From CAVPLU01 sp050012535 (GTDB taxonomy: Archaea > Thermoproteota > Bathyarchaeia > 40CM-2-53-6), in the NCBI GenBank assembly GCA_050012535.1, contig JBEKGZ010000036.1:1-12736 (forward strand): 12,736 nt of DNA. Reading direction: 5' to 3'. The notes below the pieces were generated by a model. The model saw nothing but the letters and a program-made list of their open reading frames with translations. It did no database searches and was not told the DNA's origin. Each line of letters opens with the position of its first letter. The stretch's first letter is position 1. Shown here one piece after another: positions 1-6,238 of the stretch. The position numbers were made by a program, and so were the translations under genes.

Positions 1-12
1 GGTCCATATCAT

Positions 13-687
13 ATGAGACTCAAGATCGATCTTCACGTTCATACGACCGGTTCGAGGGACGCCTTCATAGAGCCAGAACAACTGCCCACGATCGTCAAGG
101 AAAGAGGTCTTGATGGCGTGGCTGTCACTAATCATGACGTATTCACAAGAGTGACCAGCTCAGAGGTCATAATCCTTCCAGGAATCGAGGTATCCACGCA
201 GCAAGGACACATAATCGGCCTCGGCATATCCGGCCCAATTGAAAGAGGGAGAACCGCAGACGAAACCATCTCCACGATCCAACACGTCGGGGGCGTCGCA
301 ATAGTTCCGCATCCCTTCGATCCAGTCTCTCCGTGCGTCAACCCCGTCAAACTGAGATCCAGGCCAGAAGCAATAGAGGTAATCAACGCTGACGCCTTGT
401 TCTTCGGCCTCAACATGAAATATGCGAGACAAATGGCAAATCGACTTGGCCTGCCGATGGTTGCCGGCAGTGACTCGCACATTCCTGAGACTGTCGGCGA
501 CGCGTACACGCTGATTGAGGCTGACTCTAGGAACCTCGGTGACATTCTCAACGCGATAAGAGCTGGCTCTGTTCAACCCGTCGGGGGGCCCACTCACTTA
601 AGCAAGAAACTCCTCAAGATGTCAAGGACGCTTAGGCGCCTCGCCTCTAGGACTACTCCAGCTGGTCTAGATCCAACTCGAGGCTGA
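13..687 (+). CDS. PHP-domain metal-dependent phosphoesterase (TrpH-like)
   Basis: Small PHP-family hydrolase of 224 residues, probably acting on a phosphoester in the cytosol; the substrate is not evident. The metal-site residues expected for the TrpH/YciV branch are visible: DLHVH (H8, H10), D16, the NHD motif (H41, D42), E59 in GIEVS, H66, H100 in PHP and SDSH (D154, H156). This is a full set, so the enzyme should be active. Known members of this branch include a 3',5'-nucleotide bisphosphate phosphatase and 5'-3' exonucleases. The start is an ATG; no ribosome-binding site can be judged because only 12 bases precede it, and an upstream operon partner may lie outside the window. The basic tail (about residues 197-213) is followed by codons that overlap the end of the opposite-strand FtsZ-like gene. 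Family assignment is firm; substrate is unknown. Confidence 0.9.
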   Translation: MRLKIDLHVHTTGSRDAFIEPEQLPTIVKERGLDGVAVTNHDVFTRVTSSEVIILPGIEVSTQQGHIIGLGISGPIERGRTADETISTIQHVGGVAIVPHPFDPVSPCVNPVKLRSRPEAIEVINADALFFGLNMKYARQMANRLGLPMVAGSDSHIPETVGDAYTLIEADSRNLGDILNAIRAGSVQPVGGPTHLSKKLLKMSRTLRRLASRTTPAGLDPTRG

Positions 688-1726
688 TCGGTCCTTCATC
701 TTCACCATCAGGTTCCATTTCATCCATGTCTAGGGGTAATCTCCTGTATCCGCCTGGAATGTACGGATAGACGCCTCCAGTCAAGAGGATCGAGACTTGG
801 CATCCCCCGTACCACGATTCATCGACCAGAGTTCCAATCACAATCGGTACATCCCACCCCGCCCGCTCTGCGATGAGCTCAGCTGCTCTCTCAGTTTCTT
901 CGATCGTGAGGTTCGGATCCCCACGCACATTCATGAGCACTCCACGGCATCTTTCAATGCTGTCATAGAGCAAGGGACCCCTTAGAGCCCCAATCGTTGC
1001 CTCTTCCATTCTCAGAGAAGAGGTCGAGTGGGCGATCCCGACGTGGGCGATTCCGCCGTGCACCATGAGTTCTCGGAACGCTGGAAACTCAATGTTGACA
1101 GTACTTGGGCAAGCAAGAGCTTGAGACAGGCCCGAGACGGTGTCGATGACCAGTTGATTCGCCGAATTAACATCAAGTACGCCCGGGTATTCTGAAAGCC
1201 GGGCCGAGCGTTCAACATCAACAATCGCAAGGGTGTGACAGCTCTGTCGCATTCTCGTTAGTGCGTGAGGCACAATTGGTCCATCGGTTCTTTGTGAATC
1301 GGATGGAATCATTGCCATGCCGACCGTGACGGCTCCGGTTCTTTGAGCGATGCTTGCAGTCGCTGTTGCTATGCTAAGTTCGTTTGCGTCCGCAGTTCCC
1401 ACAATGATAAACGCGACATCAGCGCCGGTGAGCAGTGGAGTGATGCGGCTGGCGCATTCTTGGACCGTCCCTTGCCCAGCCATATCGTCACTGGTTGCTC
1501 CATATTCATGAACAGTGTTCCCCTCGATGAGCACTCTCTCGTGAGAGAAGATGTGCTCAAGATTGGTGCCATCGGTGTTGACAGCTATGCACTGGGCGCC
1601 TGAGCCACCGTCCTCGAAAATGTGGCTGACGACATCGTTGCCTTCGTCGCCGACACCTATGATCGAGACTCTAGGGAATCTCGCGTAGAGTTCCGGCAAG
1701 TGACTGAGGGTTGCACTGAGGGCCAT
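653..1726 (-). CDS. Divergent FtsZ/tubulin-superfamily protein with degenerate GTPase motifs
   Basis: A 357-residue protein with the FtsZ fold in order: a T1-type loop GVGDEGNDVV (24-33), AVNTD (48-52), GADVAFIIVG (101-110), a GALTVG-like strand GAVTVGM (131-137), a GISDL-like VSGLSQAL helix (197-204), RGVLMNVRGDPNLT (261-274, compare FtsZ GVLxNITGGxDL) and an ILLTGG strand (313-318). The phosphate-binding tubulin signature GGGTGTG is replaced by GTADANELS (110-118). The T7 loop, normally NxDFAD with its catalytic aspartates, reads NIEFPAF (211-217). It therefore probably neither hydrolyses GTP normally nor completes an active site in a partner. The tail (333-357) is strongly acidic and could be a partner-docking peptide. 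The start is an ATG, with GGAG about 10 bases upstream. It is likely a paralogue alongside a canonical FtsZ encoded elsewhere. Fold assignment is confident; loss of activity is inferred from the motifs. Confidence 0.85.
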   Translation of the reverse strand: MALSATLSHLPELYARFPRVSIIGVGDEGNDVVSHIFEDGGSGAQCIAVNTDGTNLEHIFSHERVLIEGNTVHEYGATSDDMAGQGTVQECASRITPLLTGADVAFIIVGTADANELSIATATASIAQRTGAVTVGMAMIPSDSQRTDGPIVPHALTRMRQSCHTLAIVDVERSARLSEYPGVLDVNSANQLVIDTVSGLSQALACPSTVNIEFPAFRELMVHGGIAHVGIAHSTSSLRMEEATIGALRGPLLYDSIERCRGVLMNVRGDPNLTIEETERAAELIAERAGWDVPIVIGTLVDESWYGGCQVSILLTGGVYPYIPGGYRRLPLDMDEMEPDGEDEGPISLELDLDQLE

Positions 1727-1789
1727 ATTCCGAAAGCTCCGGATATCTCGGTGTGGATGAGCGTGAGGTGGTGGAAGTATTGGGCGAGA

Positions 1790-1799
1790 CTTATATAGC
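1790..1799 (-). promoter_or_regulatory. TATA box for the FtsZ-like gene
   Basis: On the minus strand the sequence reads CTATATAAG, a close match to the archaeal TATA box. Transcription would begin about 25 bases downstream, near 1767, giving a leader of about 40 nt that contains GGAG before the ATG at 1726. The rest of the 1727-1943 gap holds no convincing gene, RNA or terminator. Confidence 0.6.
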
Positions 1800-1943
1800 G
1801 TTGCGTAATACCCTTGAAATACAATTGAATTACCACTCCGACCATCTCAGTCTCCAGAGCTCCGACGACCACACAACTAACATTTCTCTCGCAATCTGAG
1901 CCTCGAGGTGGTCGGGATCTTCAACTTATCCTGCCAAACTCCG

Positions 1944-2231
1944 TTACCCGCCGCCCACGGGCGGTAGGATAGCGAGGCTTGTGCCTTCCTTCAAGATCGT
2001 ATCGAGACCTTGCATGAGCGTGATGTTGCGACCATCCATCAAGAACTGCACGTGGCCTTTCGGTTCATTTGATGCAGGGTCGAATATGTAGTCGCGAAAC
2101 TTGGTCCCGTGTTCCGCCACGAGCTTATCGAGGAGTGTCCGCACGGTCGCTTGGTCGTCCAGATCAACGACTTCTTCTTTTCTTCCTGTGAGCTCTCTGA
2201 CGAGTGCGAAGAACTTGACTTTGACCTTCAT
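1944..2231 (-). CDS. MoaD/ThiS/SAMP-family ubiquitin-like sulfur carrier
   Basis: A 95-residue beta-grasp protein beginning MKVKVKFFALVREL, the usual MoaD first strand, with the spaced LLDKLVAEH helix (33-41) and ending PPVGGG. The C-terminal Gly-Gly is the residue pair adenylated by E1-like enzymes and then thiocarboxylated (MoaD, ThiS) or conjugated to lysines (archaeal SAMPs). Length is slightly above the usual 80-90. It lies 48 bp downstream of gcvPB in the same direction. No Shine-Dalgarno or clear promoter is seen directly upstream, so it is likely read as the last gene of the gcvPA-gcvPB transcript. Sequence alone does not separate molybdopterin synthesis from tRNA thiolation or protein conjugation, and no MoaE or E1 gene lies in the window. 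The final codons form a CCGCCC/GGGCGG repeat simply because they encode PPVGGG. Confidence 0.85.
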   Translation of the reverse strand: MKVKVKFFALVRELTGRKEEVVDLDDQATVRTLLDKLVAEHGTKFRDYIFDPASNEPKGHVQFLMDGRNITLMQGLDTILKEGTSLAILPPVGGG

Positions 2232-2279
2232 GGAGGACCCGGCAGATCTTGCTGTACGTTTCGAGCTTCAGGAAAAATG

Positions 2280-3782
2280 TTACGTTTCCCGCCCTGCACG
2301 CACCTTCTCCTTCCATGTTAATTGCATGGTCTTTGGGTGAGAGGCTCTCGCCTCATCGATCCTAGTAACACTAGTGCTCTTCGGTGAATCCTTTACTACA
2401 TCGGGGTTTGTGTATGCTTCAGTGCTTGCCTTTGAGAAGGCAACTATGAACTCGTCCAGTTCCTGTTTGCTCACCGTTTCGGTCGGTTCGATCATCATGG
2501 CTTCGTCCACGATGAGAGGAAAGTAGATTGTAGGGGCATGTACTCCGAAATCGAGTAGCCTCTTCGATAGATGCGCAGCTGTGACGCCTGTTTCCTGCGC
2601 CATCTTGGCAGCGCTGAGGACAAACTCGTGTTTCCTGACTTTGTGCGGGAACGGTAACTCAAGGCCGCGCACTTGGCTTAGTTTCCTAGCAAGGTAGTTT
2701 GCATTGAGAACAGAGACTTCCGCGACCTCCTCAAGGCCTTCGCGTCCCATCATCAAGATGTAAGCGTAGGCGCGAAGCAGGACAGACGAGTTCCCCCAAA
2801 AACTGCGGACCTTTCCGATGCTGTTAGGTCTGCTATAGTCCAAGTAGTACCTGTCGCCATCTCGCTCCACGGTAGGCACGGGGAGGAACTCCTCAAGTTT
2901 CTTGCTGACGGCTATCGGGCCCGAGCCGGGGCCTCCTCCTCCATGTGGGGTAGCGAAGGTCTTGTGGATGTTAATGTGTACAATGTCGAAGCCCATCCGG
3001 CCGGGCTTTGCCTTACCAAGCATTGCATTCAGGTTTGCGCCATCATAGTAGAGTAGACCGCCGGCTTCGTGGACGAGTCTAGCAATCTCAAGAATGTCAG
3101 CCTCGAATATTCCAAGAGTGTTCGGATTCGTGAGCATCAAGCCCGCGGTTCTATGAGAAAGTGAGACACGAAGGGCATCAATATCCACGCAGCCCTCCTT
3201 GTTGGAGGGTATCTCTACCACCTTGAAGCCTGCCATTGTGGCGCTCGCTGGGTTCGTTCCATGAGCAGAGTCGGGTATGATGATCTCGTCTCTCTGCTCC
3301 AGATTCCCGTTCTGTTTGTGAAAGGCTCTCATGATCATTGCACCGGCGAATTCGCCCTGGGCGCCGGCCGCGGGCTGCAACGAGACCTTGTCCAATCCAA
3401 CAATCTCAGCAAGCCATTCGGAAAGTTCGTGGAGTATTGTCAGGATGCCCTGCGCAGATCCGACATCCTGCAATGGGTGCAAGTCTTGGATTTTAGAGGA
3501 TGCGGCAATTCTGTCTAGCAACTTAGGGTTGTATTTCATTGTACAACTTCCGAGTGGGTAGATTCCTAGGTCCACGCCGTAGTTTTCTTGAGACAATCTA
3601 AGATAATGCCGGATGACGTCAGTCTCGGACACCTCTGGTAGCTTAGGGCGTTTCTTCCGGAGAAGCCCAACGGGAACATCAGCGGGTAGATTCTCAGGAC
3701 TGGAAAGAGAGAAACCCACAACTCCTTCTCTAGATCTGTCTATGATGAGCGGCTCGTTCCATTGCGCCTGTTTGAATGCCAT
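2280..3782 (-). CDS. gcvPB: Glycine dehydrogenase (decarboxylating) subunit 2
   Basis: PLP-bearing subunit of the split P-protein of the glycine cleavage system, 500 residues, cytosolic. With subunit 1 it decarboxylates glycine and passes the aminomethyl group to lipoyl-GcvH, or runs in reverse for glycine synthesis. The PLP lysine is K274 in HINIHKTF, followed by the glycine-rich TPHGGGGPGSGP (278-289). Other family blocks are YPLGSCTMKYNP (75-86), QPAAGAQGE (136-144), DSAHGTNPAS (171-180) and YYDGANLNA (245-253). Start choice: the frame stays open 22 codons further upstream, but homologues begin about MFxQAxWxEPL, and the minus strand carries TGGAGGAGAG just before ATGATG at 3785/3782. The second ATG has 7 nt spacing from GGAGG against 4 nt for the first, so 3782 is preferred. 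Its start overlaps the gcvPA stop, which implies coupled translation. The tail from about residue 458 is lysine/arginine-rich and looks poorly conserved. Confidence 0.96.
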   Translation of the reverse strand: MAFKQAQWNEPLIIDRSREGVVGFSLSSPENLPADVPVGLLRKKRPKLPEVSETDVIRHYLRLSQENYGVDLGIYPLGSCTMKYNPKLLDRIAASSKIQDLHPLQDVGSAQGILTILHELSEWLAEIVGLDKVSLQPAAGAQGEFAGAMIMRAFHKQNGNLEQRDEIIIPDSAHGTNPASATMAGFKVVEIPSNKEGCVDIDALRVSLSHRTAGLMLTNPNTLGIFEADILEIARLVHEAGGLLYYDGANLNAMLGKAKPGRMGFDIVHINIHKTFATPHGGGGPGSGPIAVSKKLEEFLPVPTVERDGDRYYLDYSRPNSIGKVRSFWGNSSVLLRAYAYILMMGREGLEEVAEVSVLNANYLARKLSQVRGLELPFPHKVRKHEFVLSAAKMAQETGVTAAHLSKRLLDFGVHAPTIYFPLIVDEAMMIEPTETVSKQELDEFIVAFSKASTEAYTNPDVVKDSPKSTSVTRIDEARASHPKTMQLTWKEKVRAGRET

Positions 3783-5173
3783 CATCTCTCCTCCAGGATC
3801 TTCTTGATACCTGCCACAAGTCGGTCCACATCTTGGTGAGTATGGCATTCGGTCACACAGTATAGCGCAGATTCACCAAGCTCGGGGAATTGTTCATGCA
3901 GACAGATGCCTCCCTGAATGCCTTGCTGGAGCAGTCCCGCATTGACCTTCGAGGCTACAAGTCCTGTGCCGTCGAAGTCCACAACGAATTCCTTGAAGTG
4001 TTGGGCCTCAAAAAGCGGAACCTTGAGCCCATCCACCTTTCTCAGTTGCTCCATAGCGTACCGTGAATTGGCAAGGATGGTCTTGCCGAGTTTCTCAAGC
4101 CCTTGTGGTCCCATAAGTGAAAGATAGGCAGCAGCGGCTACCGCGCAGAGCGCCTCATTTGTGCAGATATTTGAGGTGGCTTTCTCTCGTCGAATATGCT
4201 GCTCCCTTGTCTGCAGGACCATCGCGAAAGCCTTGGAGGTGCCGTCTTTGGTCATCGTCATCCCGATCAGACGGCCGGGCATCTGTCTGAGTAGCCGATC
4301 CCCTCTGCAAGCGAAGAGCCCGAGCAGAGGGCCGCCATAGTTCATGTGGTTTCCGAGTGGCTGTCCCTCTCCGACTGCAATATCGGCACCGAATTCGCCG
4401 GGTGACGCAAACAATCCGAGCGATATCGGATCTGCGCCGATAATGAATAATGCACCTTTCTCATGAGCGATCTCCCCGATTCCTCTGGCATTACTTTCAA
4501 AGAAGCCGAGATACGATGGATTCTCAATGTACACCCCGGCGGTCTTCGAGCCAATCTTATTCTGAAGATCACCATTCAACAGGGCCCCGGTTCGTCTATC
4601 CTGCTTGACCTCAATTACTCGTATTCCGGCGGGTTCACAAAAGGTTCTGAGGGTCTGTATCCTGTCAGGGTGGATGTAATTCGGCACGAGGAACTCCTCC
4701 CGTCCTGTCACGCGAGATGACATTCTCGCAGCTTCTCCAATAGCAGTCGCCCAATCGTAGAGTGAACTGTTTGCGAACTCCATTCCCATCAGTTCAGCGG
4801 TCATACTCTGATATTCGAAGAGGGATTGCAGTATGCCTTGCGAAATCTCTGGTTGGTAGGGCGTATAGGATGTCAGGAATTCAGATCGGGACACTATCTC
4901 ATCCACAGCCGCCGGAACATAGTGAGGCCAGACCCCCCCGCCTAAGAAGGAAACAACGTCTCTGGTCGAGGAGTTCCTTGACAGCATGTCCTCCACTCTC
5001 ACCTTCGTTTCCATCTCAGACCGAGCTGGAGGCAGGTTCAGCGCAGAGTTCTTCCTGATCGAATCGGGGATGTCATCGAAGAGGGCTTCCACATCGTCGA
5101 CTCCCAGATCATGTAGCATCTCCTCTTTGACCCTTCGTGAGCTGTTAGGGATGTAGGGATGCGGTTCTCGCAT
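3782..5173 (-). CDS. gcvPA: Glycine dehydrogenase (decarboxylating) subunit 1
   Basis: Non-PLP partner subunit of the split glycine decarboxylase, 463 residues, close to the usual 440-460. Diagnostic blocks are YIPNS near the N-terminus (7-11), FLGGGVWPHYVPAAVDEI, SRSEFLTSYTPYQPEISQG, FEYQSMTAELMGMEFAN, YDWATAIGEAA, VYIENPSYLGF, NYGGPLLGLFACR and GRLIGMT; the later ones also occur in the N-terminal half of bacterial single-chain GcvP. The ATG at 5173 fits homologues; no strong Shine-Dalgarno precedes it, but a TATA-like element lies about 45 bases upstream. Its TGA overlaps the gcvPB start, which suits a 1:1 complex. GcvH, GcvT and the lipoamide dehydrogenase are not in this window. Confidence 0.96.
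   Translation of the reverse strand: MREPHPYIPNSSRRVKEEMLHDLGVDDVEALFDDIPDSIRKNSALNLPPARSEMETKVRVEDMLSRNSSTRDVVSFLGGGVWPHYVPAAVDEIVSRSEFLTSYTPYQPEISQGILQSLFEYQSMTAELMGMEFANSSLYDWATAIGEAARMSSRVTGREEFLVPNYIHPDRIQTLRTFCEPAGIRVIEVKQDRRTGALLNGDLQNKIGSKTAGVYIENPSYLGFFESNARGIGEIAHEKGALFIIGADPISLGLFASPGEFGADIAVGEGQPLGNHMNYGGPLLGLFACRGDRLLRQMPGRLIGMTMTKDGTSKAFAMVLQTREQHIRREKATSNICTNEALCAVAAAAYLSLMGPQGLEKLGKTILANSRYAMEQLRKVDGLKVPLFEAQHFKEFVVDFDGTGLVASKVNAGLLQQGIQGGICLHEQFPELGESALYCVTECHTHQDVDRLVAGIKKILEER
3786..3795 (-). promoter_or_regulatory. Shine-Dalgarno that sets the gcvPB start
   Basis: The minus strand reads TGGAGGAGAG immediately before ATGATG. It lies inside the last codons of gcvPA and rules out the longer upstream reading of gcvPB, supporting a start at 3782 (or 3785). 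Confidence 0.75.
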
Positions 5174-5255
5174 AGGCCATCATTCGAACGCATGAACGTT
5201 GCCTAGGAACCAAACTAATATCTTGTGCTAGAACCCCATCCGCTCGTGGTTAGCT
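5174..5255. promoter_or_regulatory. Divergent promoter region between gcvPA and the acyltransferase gene
   Basis: An 82-bp gap between divergently transcribed genes. A centrally placed A/T stretch AAACTAATATCTTG (about 5212-5225) is the only TATA-like sequence. Read on the minus strand as AGATATTAG it would start transcription near 5194, giving gcvPA a leader of about 20 nt. Read on the plus strand it would start transcription near 5243, just before the TTG of the acyltransferase. One element may serve both directions; which strand it really drives cannot be told from sequence. Confidence 0.45.
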
Positions 5256-6041
5256 TTGACGGGAACCACTCCGCGGGTCCAAGACGGTGGTTGGGTTGAC
5301 AAGAACGTCTCCCTAGCTCCAAACTGCAACGTTGGTCAAGGCGCACGACTTCTCGGTCGAGTGACGGTCGGTGAAAAGGTCAGAATAGAGCCTAACGCTG
5401 TTGTGTACGGTCCGACGAGCATCGGTCCAGGCTCATTCATAGGGCCCAACGTTGTGCTGGGATTTCCGCCAAGGACCGAGGTAGCAGACTCCGTCAATCA
5501 AGGACGAAGCGCTCATGATCTTCCAGACAGACGTCAACTCATCGTCGGACGCAGCTGCATCATCAGGTCCGGAACATGCATTTACTCCGATGTTTCGATA
5601 GGAGACGACGTTTCTTTCGGACACAACGCCATGGTACGCGAGAACGTCCGAATTGGGAAAAACACGTTGATCGGCACCGGCGTGGTCATCGACGGATCAT
5701 GTCAAATCGGAGAACGAGTATCGATCCAGACCGGTGTCTACATCTGCACTAATTCCACGGTTGAGAATTCAGTCTTCTTAGGACCGCATGCTGTCTTCAC
5801 TAATGACAAGTACGTGGCCCAGAAAAAGACGAAGCTTGTCGGACCAACAGTCCGGCGAGGGGCAAGCATAGGAGCAAACTCATTGCTGATGCCTGCGGTC
5901 GAGATTGGCGAGGGATCAGTCATTGGAGCTCAATCTCTAGTGACACATGATGTCCCACCCCGTTCGATCTACGTGGGGATCCCTGCAAGGGAATTGAAGA
6001 GCGTCCCTGCCGATTGGCGAACATCTCTCTTGCAGTCTTGA
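5256..6041 (+). CDS. Hexapeptide-repeat (left-handed beta-helix) acyltransferase, sugar N-acetyltransferase-like
   Basis: A 261-residue protein built almost wholly of imperfect [LIV]-G-x4 hexapeptides, in two runs (about 14-70 and 95-225) broken by a loop at 71-94. FGHNAMV (121-127) carries H123, the likely catalytic histidine. The block VFLGPHAVFTND (173-184), then GASIGANS (202-209), and the exit motif DVPPRSIYVGIPARELK (232-248) resemble WbpD/WlbB-type enzymes, which N-acetylate UDP-3-amino-glucuronic acid from acetyl-CoA. Such sugars occur in methanogen N-glycans. Start: TTG at 5256 is the only usual start codon between the in-frame TAG at 5229-5231 and the start of the helix domain, and its Shine-Dalgarno is weak. 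It lies upstream of, and in line with, the ribophorin I-like gene, which would suit a glycan role. Fold is certain; the sugar substrate is inferred. Confidence 0.85.
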   Translation: MTGTTPRVQDGGWVDKNVSLAPNCNVGQGARLLGRVTVGEKVRIEPNAVVYGPTSIGPGSFIGPNVVLGFPPRTEVADSVNQGRSAHDLPDRRQLIVGRSCIIRSGTCIYSDVSIGDDVSFGHNAMVRENVRIGKNTLIGTGVVIDGSCQIGERVSIQTGVYICTNSTVENSVFLGPHAVFTNDKYVAQKKTKLVGPTVRRGASIGANSLLMPAVEIGEGSVIGAQSLVTHDVPPRSIYVGIPARELKSVPADWRTSLLQS

Positions 6042-6238
6042 ATTCGCCACCAGCAAGCCTTGGAAGAGGTGGAAGGAGTTCGGCATTCTTAAATAGCGAT
6101 CATCAGTTGAGTTGCCGAAAAGTCGTGGACGGCGACAAAGGCCGACTGAAGCGACAATGGCCTAAGTTGAGCTCACAGCGCTGATGTCGCGCACGATGGA
6201 ATATTCAAAGAAGGAGATTGCAAGGACGGGTACACGAA
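6042..6238 (+). promoter_or_regulatory. Leader and promoter region of the ribophorin I-like gene
   Basis: This 197-bp stretch holds a TATA-like CTTAAATAG (6088-6096) that would start transcription near 6118-6122, leaving a leader of over 100 nt. The leader includes a 19-codon GTG frame (6125-6184, basic product) and a strong Shine-Dalgarno-like AAGAAGGAG (6208-6216) that sits awkwardly, 22 bases before the preferred ATG and 1 base before a TTG. A second A/T element, GAATATTC (about 6199-6206), could give a much shorter leader. No RNA gene is recognised. Confidence 0.4.

Noticed and set aside
1951..1964. Perfect inverted repeat CCGCCC-AC-GGGCGG as a possible terminator
   Set aside because: It falls in the PPVGGG codons of the MoaD-like gene, has a 2-base loop and no following T-run, and is explained by the coding sequence.
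3783..3848. N-terminal extension of gcvPB by 22 codons
   Set aside because: The extra residues are cysteine- and proline-rich, do not resemble the family N-terminus, overlap gcvPA by 67 bp, and ignore the strong Shine-Dalgarno next to ATGATG.
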